From: Brachypterus glaber
Lineage: Eukaryota; Arthropoda; Insecta; Coleoptera; Kateretidae
Direction of reading: 5' to 3'
Length of the DNA stretch: 64,000 nucleotides
Assembly: GCA_958510825.1 (NCBI GenBank)
Contig: OY294044.1
Coordinates: 103,826,893 to 103,890,892, forward strand
Shown: piece after piece, positions 54,953 through 64,000 of the stretch
How positions within the stretch are numbered: the stretch's first letter is position 1
How the letters are laid out: every line of letters starts with the position of its first letter
Made by a program: the position numbers and the translations under genes
Notes under the pieces: model-generated
Seen by the model: the letters and a program-made list of their open reading frames with translations, nothing else
Database searches by the model: none
What the model was told of the DNA's origin: nothing

Positions 54953-56064
54953 ACACTCCACCTTAAACGTGCCTCTCAGGTGGGGTTAGCGCTCTTTCCT
55001 TAAATGCCAGGGTTGAACTTAGCTTGTTAAAATTCAAAAATAATTTTGAATTTCAGCTAGGGCCCTCTCACAGCATTTATTAAAAGAAACACCCTGTATA
55101 AGTATACATGAGCAAAATAACAATATCTTATTAAAGATTTTATCTAAAAGAGGATACTTTTAATAAAGAGACAATGTTTGAAAACTTTAACGAGTTTTTG
55201 TTTTCTATTTACAAGAAAAATTTATATATTTTTTTTAGAAAACTTTAAAACTTTTTAAATAAATAACCGGGTAATAGAAAGGCAGTGTCCTTAAAATCCA
55301 GGTCAGTATTTACAGAAAACTTTAATCATACTGAGAAATTCTCAGTGAGAATACAACGAAAGTTCATTAAAATGCGTAGAAGATAAAACAAGCCGTGAAG
55401 ATATATAATGCTTCGGATTCTATAGTATACTCCTCGCAGTTGTAAGTGGCGCTCCCTTTAAAATTTATTCTCAAATTGTTTTTTTTTAATTAGGTATGAT
55501 TGACTGTTTAAGAAAGATAATTTTACCTGAAAAAAAATCGTTGCAACGTATTGATAGCACTTTATGTTCTATTTTTTTATTTTATTTTTTTTTTTAAGTT
55601 TAGCCCCCTAAAACATTATTGCCTTTGGGGGTGTTTTTCAAATTTGGAAAGAGTGATCCTTTTATTAAAGGTAATTTTTCTTCTATTGTGTGTTTCAATT
55701 TTTTTATTTTAAGTTTTTGTTTTCGAGGTACGATTAATCTTTTTATAAAAGTATTAAGTTCGAATGATTGAAGATCGGAGATTTTCTTAAACTATTTTTA
55801 TTTATTTTTTTTAATATTTAGCCTCTATAAATTTCTTATTATTATGTGATTCTTCTCAATTTTAATAGACTTCGTGTCCAAACCAATATTGATTTTTGCT
55901 GAAAATTTATGTTCGATCGGATTGTTATTTCTCGAGTTATAGCGCCGCAATGAAAACGTGACATTTTCAAGAGTGATGACCTTTTTTTAGTCGTCAGTTT
56001 TATTGCGGGAAGAAAAAAAAAATTTTAGACGAGTTGGCCAATTTTCAAGAATGCCCCTGCATAT
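54953..56064. other. Unassigned spacer
   Basis: 55380-55450 carries CAAGCCGTGAAGATATATAA then TGCTTCGGATTC, an inverted member of the motif at 5640 and 35680. A short hairpin TACTGAGAAATTCTCAGTG lies near 55329. The rest is AT-rich. Confidence 0.4.
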
Positions 56065-56344
56065 GGGAGGTATAGCGTAGTGGCTAGCGCGTATGTATAG
56101 CAAGCCTACTAGCGTGAGTTCGATTCTCACTGGCGCCGATTTGCCTTTTTCAGTTAATTAATAATTGAAAGGCGAAGGCGATAAGTGAAACTGACACTTC
56201 CTAGAAACTGCGAAAGTCAGTATAAGCCGGTGGTTCCCTTTACTACTAGCCCACACAAGTCTTGGACTTAGGGGATGCTTAATTAAGTAGAATAGTACGA
56301 GGTTAAACAAACAAACAAACAAACAAACAAACAAACAAACAAAA
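56065..56344 (+). mobile_element. tRNA-derived SINE, copy with AAAC tail
   Basis: The head GGGAGGTATAGCGTAGTGGC (box A) and GAGTTCGATTCTCACTGGCG (box B) resembles a tRNA. The body contains GCCGGTGGTTCCCTTTACTA and GAATAGTACGAGGTTAA, and the tail is about nine CAAA/AAAC units. It has no coding capacity and depends on another element's reverse transcriptase. Same family at 63271-63545. Confidence 0.85.
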
Positions 56345-56630
56345 CATATATTTACTGCCCAGATGGAAAAATTTTCCATTATTTTTTAAAATTGGTGTTT
56401 TGCCCCCCAATCTTGTTTCCTCGGCTCGTCCCCAAACATGGATTTACCCTATTTCTTGGGTATTACCGTATGGGTAGTCTGGTTTTAATCCACAGGTATG
56501 AATTAAAAAATCCATTTCGCATACCAACTTTGAATAACGAATGAAACAGAAGGTATTATGAATGAATGTATGTTGTTACAACTGGAGAAGTTAAATACGC
56601 AAAATAAACGTATCGTGAAAAATTAAACTA
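56345..56630. other. Unassigned spacer
   Basis: No supported feature. Confidence 0.4.
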
Positions 56631-56781
56631 TAAGTGCCTATTCATAAGCTCGCATAAGAACATGAAACATAACAACGCGATGCCGTGATTGGCTTGATGG
56701 GCCACCATGTATCTTATAAGCCAATCACGGCATCGCATTCTTTGTTTTATATTCTTATGCAAGCTTCTGGATATGCCTTAA
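56631..56781. mobile_element. Foldback miniature element (AAGGCATATCC ends), copy 2
   Basis: TATTCATAAGCTCGCATAAG pairs with CTTATGCAAGCTTCTGGATA. Inner GCGATGCCGTGATTGGCTT pairs with AAGCCAATCACGGCATCGC exactly. The best-preserved copy of the three. Confidence 0.85.
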
Positions 56782-57029
56782 GGTGGATAAGACAATTATT
56801 GCCATATTAAGACATTTTATTTTTTACTGCATTCAAATTTATTTGTAATAATCACCTTTTAAAGTTTAAAAACTCTACTACATAAACCATAAAAATATCT
56901 TTATTCTAATGGGTAAAAAACAAATAAACTGCAGTAGCTTAAAAAAATATATATATTTTTGCTTTTTTTGCCCCAAGTATTGCCAAGGTACTGGCAATAA
57001 TAGTAAAGAAAAAACTTACAAAAAATTAA

Positions 57030-57440
57030 CAAACCAATATGAAAATATTGCGGCACAATAAACATTTCAGCGTTTTTTACGTACAATTTGGGCACTTAAA
57101 TAACAATTTGTCGTTTTGTCGCGATACGTACGCGAAGTTACTAATCGATATCGATTACAATCTCATACCGGCCTGGCGATTCTCTTCGAAAATAAAGCAG
57201 AACCAAGATTCAGAACTCTCTGAATTCTTCGTTACTTTCTTTTCTTATTGTTTTTTTTTTGTTTTTGTCATTTATATATTGTGAACTACTTCGCATGGCA
57301 ATATTAGAACCACAGCTACAACAATCTCAAAAAATTACCTTTTCGCTTTTTTGTTGAGTGAAACACAGTATGGGCCAAGAAAGTGCATATTTGTGCCTAG
57401 CTTATTACGTTCTTGCCCTGTAATAATTTATTTATCGATA
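57030..57440 (+). repeat. Uninterrupted copy of the repeat at 12815-14036
   Basis: Matches both flanks of the 13184 element, with GTGCCTAGCTTATTACGTTC spanning the insertion site intact. The 81-codon frame in it is not conserved in the other copy. Confidence 0.8.
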
Positions 57441-57479
57441 ACTTTTTTCCCACCTTACTCGTTTAAATGGAATCATTAA

Positions 57480-57999
57480 AAAAAATCAAGATAAAAAGAA
57501 ATAAAAATGTAAATATTTAAAACCTCGCGTCAATGCTAGAGTCTCCTATGCGAGTACTGGTGATAAATGAAATTTTTGAATAAAAGCTTTTAACTATAGT
57601 TAATGTAATGTAGAAAATTTCAACTTGAAATAAATTTATAAACAATAAAAAAACATCATTATTGGGAACAAGAAAAAGGTAAAATTGATCGAAAGAACAG
57701 AAAAAAATATTTTTGTAAAGTTAAGCCTTAAAACTAAAATATAGAGAGCTGTTTCATCTAGATTTGACCAATTTGACTTTTAGGATGTTCAATAAACATT
57801 TTTCATTGCGGGGTTCATACAACTTTAACACCTGGTCTCTAGGGACCTTTGTGTTAAAGCAAAGATCACCTCGTGTATTTTTTACTTTCTCCTTCACTTT
57901 CTCATAAAACAAAGTATTATGATGGAAAAAAAATAAAAAATTTGTTTTTGCTTAAATCATCTTACTTTTTTCTAAAACATCGAGAAAAATCAAAACAAC
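57480..57999. repeat. Short dispersed block and spacer
   Basis: 57495-57560 matches 38950-39030 (AAATGTAAATATTTAAAACC, CTCCTATGCGAGTACTGG). The rest is unassigned. Confidence 0.45.
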
Positions 58000-58254
58000 A
58001 TTACCGCGATCGCCATTACCACGATCGCCATTACCGCGATCGACATTACCGCGATTGCGGTAATGGTGATCAAGCCTTTACCGCGACAAGCAATTACCGC
58101 GAATGTCCTTTACCGCGAAGTCCATTACTGCGCAGTCCTTTAACGCGAACGGTCTTGAACGCTTATGACTTTTTTTAGATTTTAAGCTTTCACGGCCATT
58201 AAGATATAAAGAACTTTCACTTTCGGGTTTAGACCGTGTTAATGGATTTTCACT

Positions 58255-58296
58255 TTCCGACGTTTCGTCTCTTACTACTAGAGACATCTTCAGGGA
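58255..58296 (-). ncRNA. Hammerhead-ribozyme-like core, minus-strand copy
   Basis: Exact mirror of the plus-strand core at 58322-58363: CTGAAGA, stem II, GAAACGTC. Confidence 0.6.
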
Positions 58297-58321
58297 TTAA
58301 TCTGAAACAGTTTCAGATTAA

Positions 58322-58363
58322 TCCCTGAAGATGTCTCTAGTAGTAAGAGACGAAACGTCGGAA
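58322..58363 (+). ncRNA. Hammerhead-ribozyme-like core, plus-strand copy
   Basis: CTGAAGA (58325-58331), stem II GTCTCT/AGAGAC with a 7-nt loop, GAA (58352-58354), then ACGT (self-complementary stem III) and C59 as the cleavage-site base. TCC before and GGA after can form stem I. All conserved core positions are kept, so this is the best candidate for activity, presumably as a dimer. Confidence 0.6.
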
Positions 58364-58418
58364 AGTGAAAATCCATTAACACGGTCTAAACCCGAAAGTG
58401 AAAATGCTTATGACTTTT

Positions 58419-58894
58419 ACAGCAAAAATCGTTTACCGCGCCATTTTTTATACATTATTTTTATTTTATATAAGGGTTTTTCCGTGGGATTGATGACAGT
58501 TTGGTTTGGTTAGTTTTTGCATTGATTAAATTTAATTAATGGTTTTGGTTTTGGTTTTGGTTTGTATTTGTATCGATTGATTTGTATAAATCGTTAATTA
58601 ATAATCAGTTTAGTACGAATCGTCATGTCGATCGAAATAAAGTGCTAGAGGCAAATACCTCGCTGTATATAAACGTTTCATATACAGAAAGGAAAAGACT
58701 GTTAAAAATAAAAAATTTTGGTGCGTAAATTACAAATTGCTCTGGGGGCGTTTGCATACTTCGGACGTAAATGTTTTAAAGAAAACTAGTCATACCCACA
58801 ACTCGGACCCAGCAGCTATATCATGTAGAACTGTTAGATTGTTTTCTGCAAAACATTTTTTTGTTATTTAATACTTTTTTCTGTCAAAAAATTA
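58419..58894. other. Interior of the TTACCGCGA foldback element
   Basis: Non-coding, with GGTTTTGGTTTTGGTTTTGG at about 58542-58561. No transposase. Confidence 0.5.
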
Positions 58895-59099
58895 AAATAA
58901 TTATGCGCGGTAATGGTTTTCGCGGTAAAGTCCATGCGCGGTATTGTCCCTCTCGCGGTAATTTTCTTCGTGGTATTAGCTTTCGCGGTAAAGTCTATGC
59001 GAGGCAAAGTTTATGCGGGGTATAGTACAAGCGCGGTAACGGTGGTGCGGTAACGGTGTCGCGGTAATGGACTCGAGTGGGGGGGGTCATGGAAAAAAA

Positions 59100-59500
59100 T
59101 GATAATAACATTTTTATAAAAGGGGTAAAAGGGGGTTAAACTTTTGTTTTAGTCGCAACTTACAATAGAAGAAAAATTTACAAACCACATAAAACGTTAA
59201 ATAAAACTACATAAATAAAGTTTTATAATTTTTTTCAGCGCCATCCCCCTCTCTCCCTAAATGTAAATAATTGTTTCTAGACATAACTTTCTCATCGTTT
59301 CTTATTATTCACATCAGAAGAAAAACCTAAAACCACATAAAAAGGTAAAATAAAATTACATAAAAAATTTAATTATCTTTTTTTGATCCCACCTAAAAGA
59401 TAAAATAAAATTACAAAAAATCTTTTATTATATTTTTTTCTATGACCCCCTCTCTCCAAAATGTAATAAATTGTTTCTGGACATAACTTTTTTTATGAGA
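59100..59500 (+). repeat. Two tandem ~205-bp units
   Basis: CCCCCTCTCTCC, AAATGTAA and AATTGTTTCT then GACATAACTTT occur near 59243 and 59450. AAAATTACA and CCACATAAAA blocks recur between. Confidence 0.6.
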
Positions 59501-59639
59501 AAGTATGTCTGGTGTTTTCTTTTATAAAGTCCAGGTTCCAGTGAGTCGTTTTCGAAGTACTTCCCTAAAAAGCAACTTAGTTCTTAAGACCTGAATAGGT
59601 TAGTTTTAGATTTACATAATTTGTAGTTTATAATATGTC

Positions 59640-59790
59640 CGTCTGTCTGTCGGTCTGTCAAGGAAATTTGTGACCACGATAACTCAAGGACCCTTCGAGC
59701 TAAAGACTTCAAATTTGGACCATAGGTTGATTATCCAAAGTTCTAGATTGGGACTGTTTTTGGTTAAAATCGGGGTGGGGTAAGCAGGTA
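59640..59790 (+). repeat. GTCTG-microsatellite module repeat, diverged copy
   Basis: GTCCGTCTGTCTGTCGGTCT, ACCACGATAACTCAAGGAC and GACTTCAAATTTGGACCAT align with 9804-9960, showing that the AT-rich part after the microsatellite is the conserved piece. Confidence 0.65.
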
Positions 59791-59968
59791 AATTAGGGTA
59801 AAAACTATATTTAAAAAAAAATTATTTTATTTTTCATTTTACGAAAAAGAAACTTTCTTTGATTTTTTTTCGTTTTTGATTTTAATAAACCTAGGCCTAT
59901 TTATTGTTAAAATTAAATTTCCGCAAATAAAAACTAAATGTACCTAAATTTTAGGTCGATTCTAATTA

Positions 59969-60114
59969 GGGAACGTTCGAGTATTACGTAACGCAAATTT
60001 TGATCATTTTGGACCCCCCCCCTGTAACGCTATTTTCCTATACCATTAACATGGGCGGAACACTCCAAAATGAACCCCCCCCCAAGGAGCGTTACATAAT
60101 ACTTGAACGTTCCC
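59969..60114. mobile_element. Harbinger-type miniature element, 146 bp, TTA duplication
   Basis: GGGAACGTTCGAGTATTACG and its inverse, with TTA on both sides; internal C tracts. Near twin of 16332-16478. Confidence 0.87.
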
Positions 60115-60410
60115 TTACGAGGAAGTAAAAAATCAATTTGTCACATTCCAGAAAATTAAATCTAACAAATAAAAAATAAATAAAACAGGTAAAAGAGGAA
60201 CATCATAAAAAGACATCCTGTATATAATTCATTTAAAAGAAAATCTAAAACGAAGTGTCTCTTAGTAAGTTAGTTAACTGTGTTAACTAAGTTAGTTAAC
60301 ATCGTTAACTTAACACTAGGTGAAAGCATGGTAACTTTTAATCTAGTTAAATAATTATTGACGAAAGGGTGTTAAAATTGGTATAGATTAGTTTTTATTC
60401 ACCTGGGTTA

Positions 60411-60640
60411 TATACAGTGCGTGTCTAAAGTCCACTCCCCTTTAAATTTTGAACGGTATCAACTTGAAATTTGGAACAGGTAAATAACACAACCCAGATG
60501 TTTTTTTGTATATATTTGATTTGCTTAGGGGGTACAATGGAGGCAGGGGACAAGGGGGTATTTTTTAAATAAGTAGAAAGGTGGGTCGTGTGACACATCA
60601 TATTAAAGGTAATAATTTTTATTATTTCAACATATATTTT
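60411..60640 (+). repeat. Fragment of the G-tract TA-flanked family (second subfamily)
   Basis: CAGTGCGTGTCTAAAGTCCA after TATA, TGAAATTTGGAACAGGTAAA and GTGGGTCGTGTGACACATCA match 33878-34080 better than 46102. The right arm is absent. Confidence 0.6.
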
Positions 60641-61030
60641 TTAGTTTTTTTCAACATTTATTTGAGGCGCTTAAAAGTGAGGGGTATAGAATCAAATGAT
60701 ACAATGTCCACTCATGTGAATTTTACACCAGAAGCAAAAAACGAATTAAAACACAATCGTTCGTCAAATTTGTATTGTTTTATATAATTTGATATTCTTT
60801 CACGTAATATTTCTTAATTTTAATAAGATTTTAATTAAGTACGTAATAGTTTTTTAATTATGGTTAATAAATAAATGGATATGGCACCTATTGAAACTTA
60901 CTATACTCCGTCCAGTTATGCAAGATAGTAAGGGACGCGGCCCGTTTTACACCACAGAGCGCATAAATAGCATAATTATGCATAAATCGTAGTATATCAA
61001 AAATTTAACAGATGTCGGTACTGTTTTCCT

Positions 61031-61154
61031 GGAAAGAGCCTATCCAAAGACACGCATAAAAAGCATAGTACATAAGATTGCGATGCCAGGATTGGCTTGA
61101 TGTGTCGTCATGTATCTTGTAATGGTTGTTATGCGAGGCTCTGGATAGGCCTTA
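61031..61154. mobile_element. Foldback miniature element (AAGGCATATCC ends), copy 3
   Basis: AGAGCCTATCCAAAGACACG pairs with GAGGCTCTGGATAGGC. CATGTATCTTGTAATG is in the middle, as in copies 1 and 2. Confidence 0.75.
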
Positions 61155-61398
61155 AGTTGTAACTGTAACCTAAAAATTTGACGTTTTCTTTGTGTTCAAT
61201 ATAATTTACGTTTGTACAATATGTAGAATATGCTAATTTAGTGTGAGTGTATGAAGAATAAACCAAAAACGTACCTTTTTTAATACCATACAAAATAACA
61301 TTAAGTATAACCAATTTTTTATGTAACTTTCTCTTCTTTTATTGGCTTTAACGACCTTCAATCATTGTCATAGACAAAAAATGTCACAATATTTTATA

Positions 61399-62097
61399 CA
61401 GATCAGTCCAAAAGTCACCTCCCCCCCTCTTAACTTTTGAACGAGTTTAGATATCGACTTCAAATTTAGAACTCTTAAATAAGACAACTTAAACTATCTT
61501 TAAGCATATATTTGAAACTTTTAGCTCTTAAAATGTGGGCAGGGGGGCATGGGGCGACATTTTTTTAAATGGAAAGGTGGGTCGTGTGATACATCATTTT
61601 AAGCTTATAAAATTCTCCATTTAACTGTATATTTTTAATTTTTTAACATTTTTTTTTGGGTTTAAAATAGGGTTGAAAATGGGTATTTTTGTCAAAATTT
61701 CTCTAAAAAATCCAAACAATTTTTTAAATGCCTAATTTCATAATGAAAAAAAGTAAATTATACTTTTCAACTAATTTTAGTTGACATAAATAAAAATTAA
61801 CAAAAAAAAACTTAAAAATTTATTTTTTTAGCACAAAAAACATGTTTAAAAAATTAAAAAATATATGGTTATATAGAGAATTTTAAAGGCTTTAAAATGA
61901 TGTATCACACGACCCCCCTCTCCATTTAAAAAAAAATCCCCCCATGCCCCCCTGCCCACATTTTAAGAGATAAAAGTATCAAATATATGCTTAAAGATAG
62001 TTTAAGTTGTCTTATTTAAGAGTTCTAAATTTGAAATCGATATCTCAACTCGTTCAAAAGTTAAGAGCGGGGGGGGGGTGTCTTTTGGACCGCACTG
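61399..62097. mobile_element. 699-bp TA-flanked foldback element with C/G-tract ends
   Basis: CAGATCAGTCCAAAAGTCAC with a CCCCCC tract at the left, a GGGGGGGGG tract and TCTTTTGGACCGCACTG at the right, TA outside both. Same arms as 46102-46772. The right end suggests the family end is CAGTGCGGTCCAAAAG, a mariner-like terminus (inference). Confidence 0.88.
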
Positions 62098-62301
62098 TAT
62101 GTTAAAACGTACGAGTTTTTAACCAATGATGTAACTTAAAAATCGCGGGAATTTTAAACTACTATCTTGCATAATTGGACGGACTATAGGTTGGTCATAG
62201 TACTGTTTGAAATTGACATCTATCAAAAAGAGTCCTATTTATGTCTAGAATTAAAAAACAAATAACTCAACAGTATTAAAAACTTTATTAAGAAATAATT
62301 A

Positions 62302-62463
62302 TTAAACGAGCTTGTCTGGAAACTCTTTCGTCAATTCACAAAGTACATCATTTTCATTTATGTTTGGATCCCAACGGCTTCTTCGGACTCTATGATTCCT
62401 CGATTGAAGATTAAATCTTCGTCGGTTTGCCACTGCTGTCCATAATGACAACGAGTAATTCAT
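62302..62463 (-). CDS. Possible short coding remnant or last exon, unknown
   Basis: A 53-codon minus frame opens MNYSLSLWTAVANRRRFNLQ and ends EFPDKLV, rich in Arg (NHRVRRSRWDP). It is followed by a stop and, about 20 bp on, CTTAATAAAG, a possible polyadenylation signal. Its codon use is less A/T-driven than the spacer. I do not recognise a family. It could be the end of a transposase or host gene whose other exons are off-window or decayed. Confidence 0.3.
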   Translation of the reverse strand: MNYSLSLWTAVANRRRFNLQSRNHRVRRSRWDPNINENDVLCELTKEFPDKLV

Positions 62464-62552
62464 TTATATCCACTTTTTTTTGGTTTTAACAGTATTCTAA
62501 CTGATGACTGGACATTGTACTCTTTGAAACTGAATCGCATAATATTATTTTA

Positions 62553-63267
62553 ACCCCATCTTTATGGGACTTAAGACTTAAATCTAGTAGAAACGGAATA
62601 AACTTTTATGGACCGAAGTTTTTAAATAAATTACCTGTAAGTTTACTACATATTCCTTTGAATAGTTTTAAAAGGTGGTTAAAAATTTTTTTAATATCAA
62701 AAGCATTTTACAGTGTAGACGAGTTTTTGTCCTGTAATAATATTAATTTTTAACATGTCTTGTTAATTTAATTTATATTTTTATTTATGACTTGCGCACA
62801 CGGAAAGAAATTAGTGGGCTCTGCGCTATACATTATAAGATATTTGGTAACAGTGGCAAATTATAGTGATTTAAGCTATAGATTATAAGGGACACAATAA
62901 CTAATAATGTTAAAAATAAATTGGAAACGATTATATATATTACAGACACGTTTATATTTATTACAGGCACTATTATAAATTTACAGAAATTTTATTATAT
63001 TATAAAAATTATTAGCACGGACAATAATTAAATCTATTTAAGCTATAAATGCCATACTATTTGTTATATTTTATTATTCACTAAACAATTAAAGTATTTC
63101 ATATAAATTTTTACACTGACTGCCATAATTGTAAGAGAAAGCCTTGTATTTATATAATAAGCGATTATAATTTGCTTGGTATGTGTGTTATAGCGCTCCT
63201 AGCTATAATTTTTTTTTTCCGTGCATAACATGTATGTTGAGACGCCAATAAATCTTGTATCTTGTAT
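62553..63267 (+). pseudogene. 3' end of a CR1/Jockey-like retrotransposon, split by a 425-bp element
   Basis: 62553-62753 reads a 66-residue C-terminus including RNGINFYGPKFLNKLPVSLL and AFYSVDEFLSC, then TAA. The 3' UTR is interrupted at 62799-63223 and resumes with ATGTTGAGACGCCAATAAAT and a TTGTATC repeat tail (63253-63269). Only the last ~280 bp of the element are present. Confidence 0.82.
62799..63223 (+). mobile_element. 425-bp CACGGAAA miniature element, copy 2 (young)
   Basis: CACGGAAAGAAATTAGTGGG to TTTTTTCCGTG, flanked by CA on both sides. Same orientation and length as 20038-20462 with two A-to-T differences. It inserted into the tail of the retrotransposon at 62553. Confidence 0.92.
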
Positions 63268-63270
63268 CTT

Positions 63271-63545
63271 GAGGATTGGTGTAGTGGACTACCGCGTCGT
63301 ACTTGACGAGTTTACTACCCAAAATAGCGTGAGTTCGATTGTCACCGGCGCCGATTTGCCTTTTTCTAATTTATAATTGAAATTTGGCGAAGGCGTAAGT
63401 GAAGCGGACACTCCCTATAAATTAGTTCGAAAGTCAATTAAAGCCGGTGGTTCCCTCTACTACAATCCCACACAAGTCCTGGACTTAAGTAGAATAGTAC
63501 GAGGTTAAGCAAAAAATGTAATGTTAAAATGTAAATGTAATGAAA
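63271..63545 (+). mobile_element. tRNA-derived SINE, second copy of the 56065 family
   Basis: Head GATTGGTGTAGTGGACTACC and GAGTTCGATTGTCACCGGCG; body with GCCGGTGGTTCCCTCTACTA and AGAATAGTACGAGGTTAAGC; tail with AATGTAATG units. It begins directly after the TTGTATC tail of the retrotransposon. Confidence 0.83.
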
Positions 63546-64000
63546 GAAAGTCTCCGACGAAAGGGGGAGGAATCATTCGCGTTCTCTTCTTTACGTCAAG
63601 AGCGTTATAAGGCGTGTGTGCTTACAACGGGCCTCCCACTAGCACATACATTCCAAACATATTTCCCGTAGCCAGAGATCCGTACGTCAAACTATACTAC
63701 TACTAATTTTAGAATACTAAAATATAAAAATAAAAAAATAGAAATTCGCTTCTTAAAAAAAAAATGCATATAGCAGCACTAACCAATGTGTGAGCTAACA
63801 TCCCCATTTGACCACGCGTCCCCGTTTTGGAAGACTTTTCCCTAGAGTTTTATCAATCTATTTTAAATTCGTATTTTATGTATTTTTAAGTATTTTTTCA
63901 TTCTTTTTTCCTATTTGTTTTTGAATAAACCTGTAAATAGTGGTAAATGAATAAATAAATATTGTAGACGGTCGGAAATTATTATTTATTTAACAAATAG
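63546..64000. other. Unassigned right edge
   Basis: GC-richer than average near 63546-63640, and an AATGAATAAATAAATA run at 63946-63962 that may be a retrotransposon tail. No coding sequence recognised. Confidence 0.35.

Larger units (their letters stand above)
58174..58405. mobile_element. Palindromic Penelope-type insertion with 13-bp target duplication
   Basis: GCTTATGACTTTT flanks it on both sides (58161-58173, 58406-58418). Inside, 58215-58403 is a nearly perfect palindrome around A58309: two copies of one ~94-bp sequence head to head, with no spacer. Each copy holds a hammerhead-like core. Penelope-like elements often leave inverted terminal repeats; this one has no coding sequence at all. 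Confidence 0.85.
58000..59070. mobile_element. Foldback-type element with TTACCGCGA repeat arrays as arms
   Basis: 58000-58150 carries about nine units of 15-16 bp based on ATTACCGCGATCGCC. 58901-59070 carries about ten units in the inverse orientation (TCGCGGTAA, GCGCGGTAA). A stray unit at 58432 lies right of the inner insertion. The arrangement recalls foldback transposons, whose inverted ends are internally repetitious. The frame reading HYRDRHYRD is this array translated. A Penelope-derived insertion sits at 58174-58405. Confidence 0.75.

Noticed and set aside
57873..58178. 101-codon frame with HYRDRHYRD repeats
   Set aside because: Direct translation of the TTACCGCGA array.

Overview
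The window is an AT-rich eukaryotic segment (most spacer is long A/T runs) with no recognisable intact host protein-coding gene. Its contents point to a large, repeat-rich arthropod genome, most likely an insect and possibly a beetle: CR1/Jockey-like non-LTR retrotransposons, Tc1/mariner and piggyBac derivatives, Penelope-like elements with a GIY-YIG endonuclease, tRNA-derived SINEs, and dozens of foldback miniature elements. The organism assignment is an inference from repeat content only. A 200-base run of N (52853-53052) marks an assembly gap.

Layout. 1-12 kb: a broken CR1/Jockey-like reverse transcriptase (120-1717), foldback elements at 2327-2906 and 2923-3653, a nested pair of terminal-inverted-repeat elements (3877-4790), two 5'-truncated retrotransposon tails (5979-6726 minus; 10680-11590 plus) and several miniature elements. 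12-27 kb: hairpins, a hammerhead-like core, a TA-flanked element carrying two minisatellites (13184-13990), a SINE, a 425-bp miniature element with a near-identical twin 42 kb away, a truncated retrotransposon (20765-21783), a Penelope-like remnant with inverted ends (23268-24248) and a foldback element split by a second copy of the minisatellite element (25003-26477). 26.9-29.9 kb: the longest open frame, a retrotransposon with zinc-knuckle ORF1 and endonuclease/reverse-transcriptase ORF2, missing the reverse-transcriptase fingers. 30-40 kb: composite foldback repeats, a third minisatellite element with a Harbinger-like element inside it, and CG-centred palindromes. 40041-42274: seven tandem 319-bp units. 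43-50 kb: more foldbacks. 50.5-52.8 kb: a frameshifted Tc1-like element with another element nested inside. 53.5-54.3 kb: a piggyBac-type non-autonomous element with TTAA duplications. 54.87-54.95 kb: the only segment resembling a host promoter/5' exon, weakly supported. 56-64 kb: two SINEs of one family, a foldback element built of TTACCGCGA repeats that hosts a palindromic Penelope-derived insertion, and a retrotransposon tail holding the second 425-bp copy.

How it fits together: the window is layered transposition. Several insertions can be read directly because an unoccupied copy of the host repeat lies elsewhere in the window (13184 against 57.4 kb; 25131 against 26.34 kb; 33154 against 13.65 kb; 30749 against 49.9 kb). 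These give target duplications of TA, TA, TAA and 11 bp. The most unusual theme is a set of hammerhead-ribozyme-like cores at four places, with different stem sequences that still pair and a self-complementary stem III, on Penelope-like sequences.
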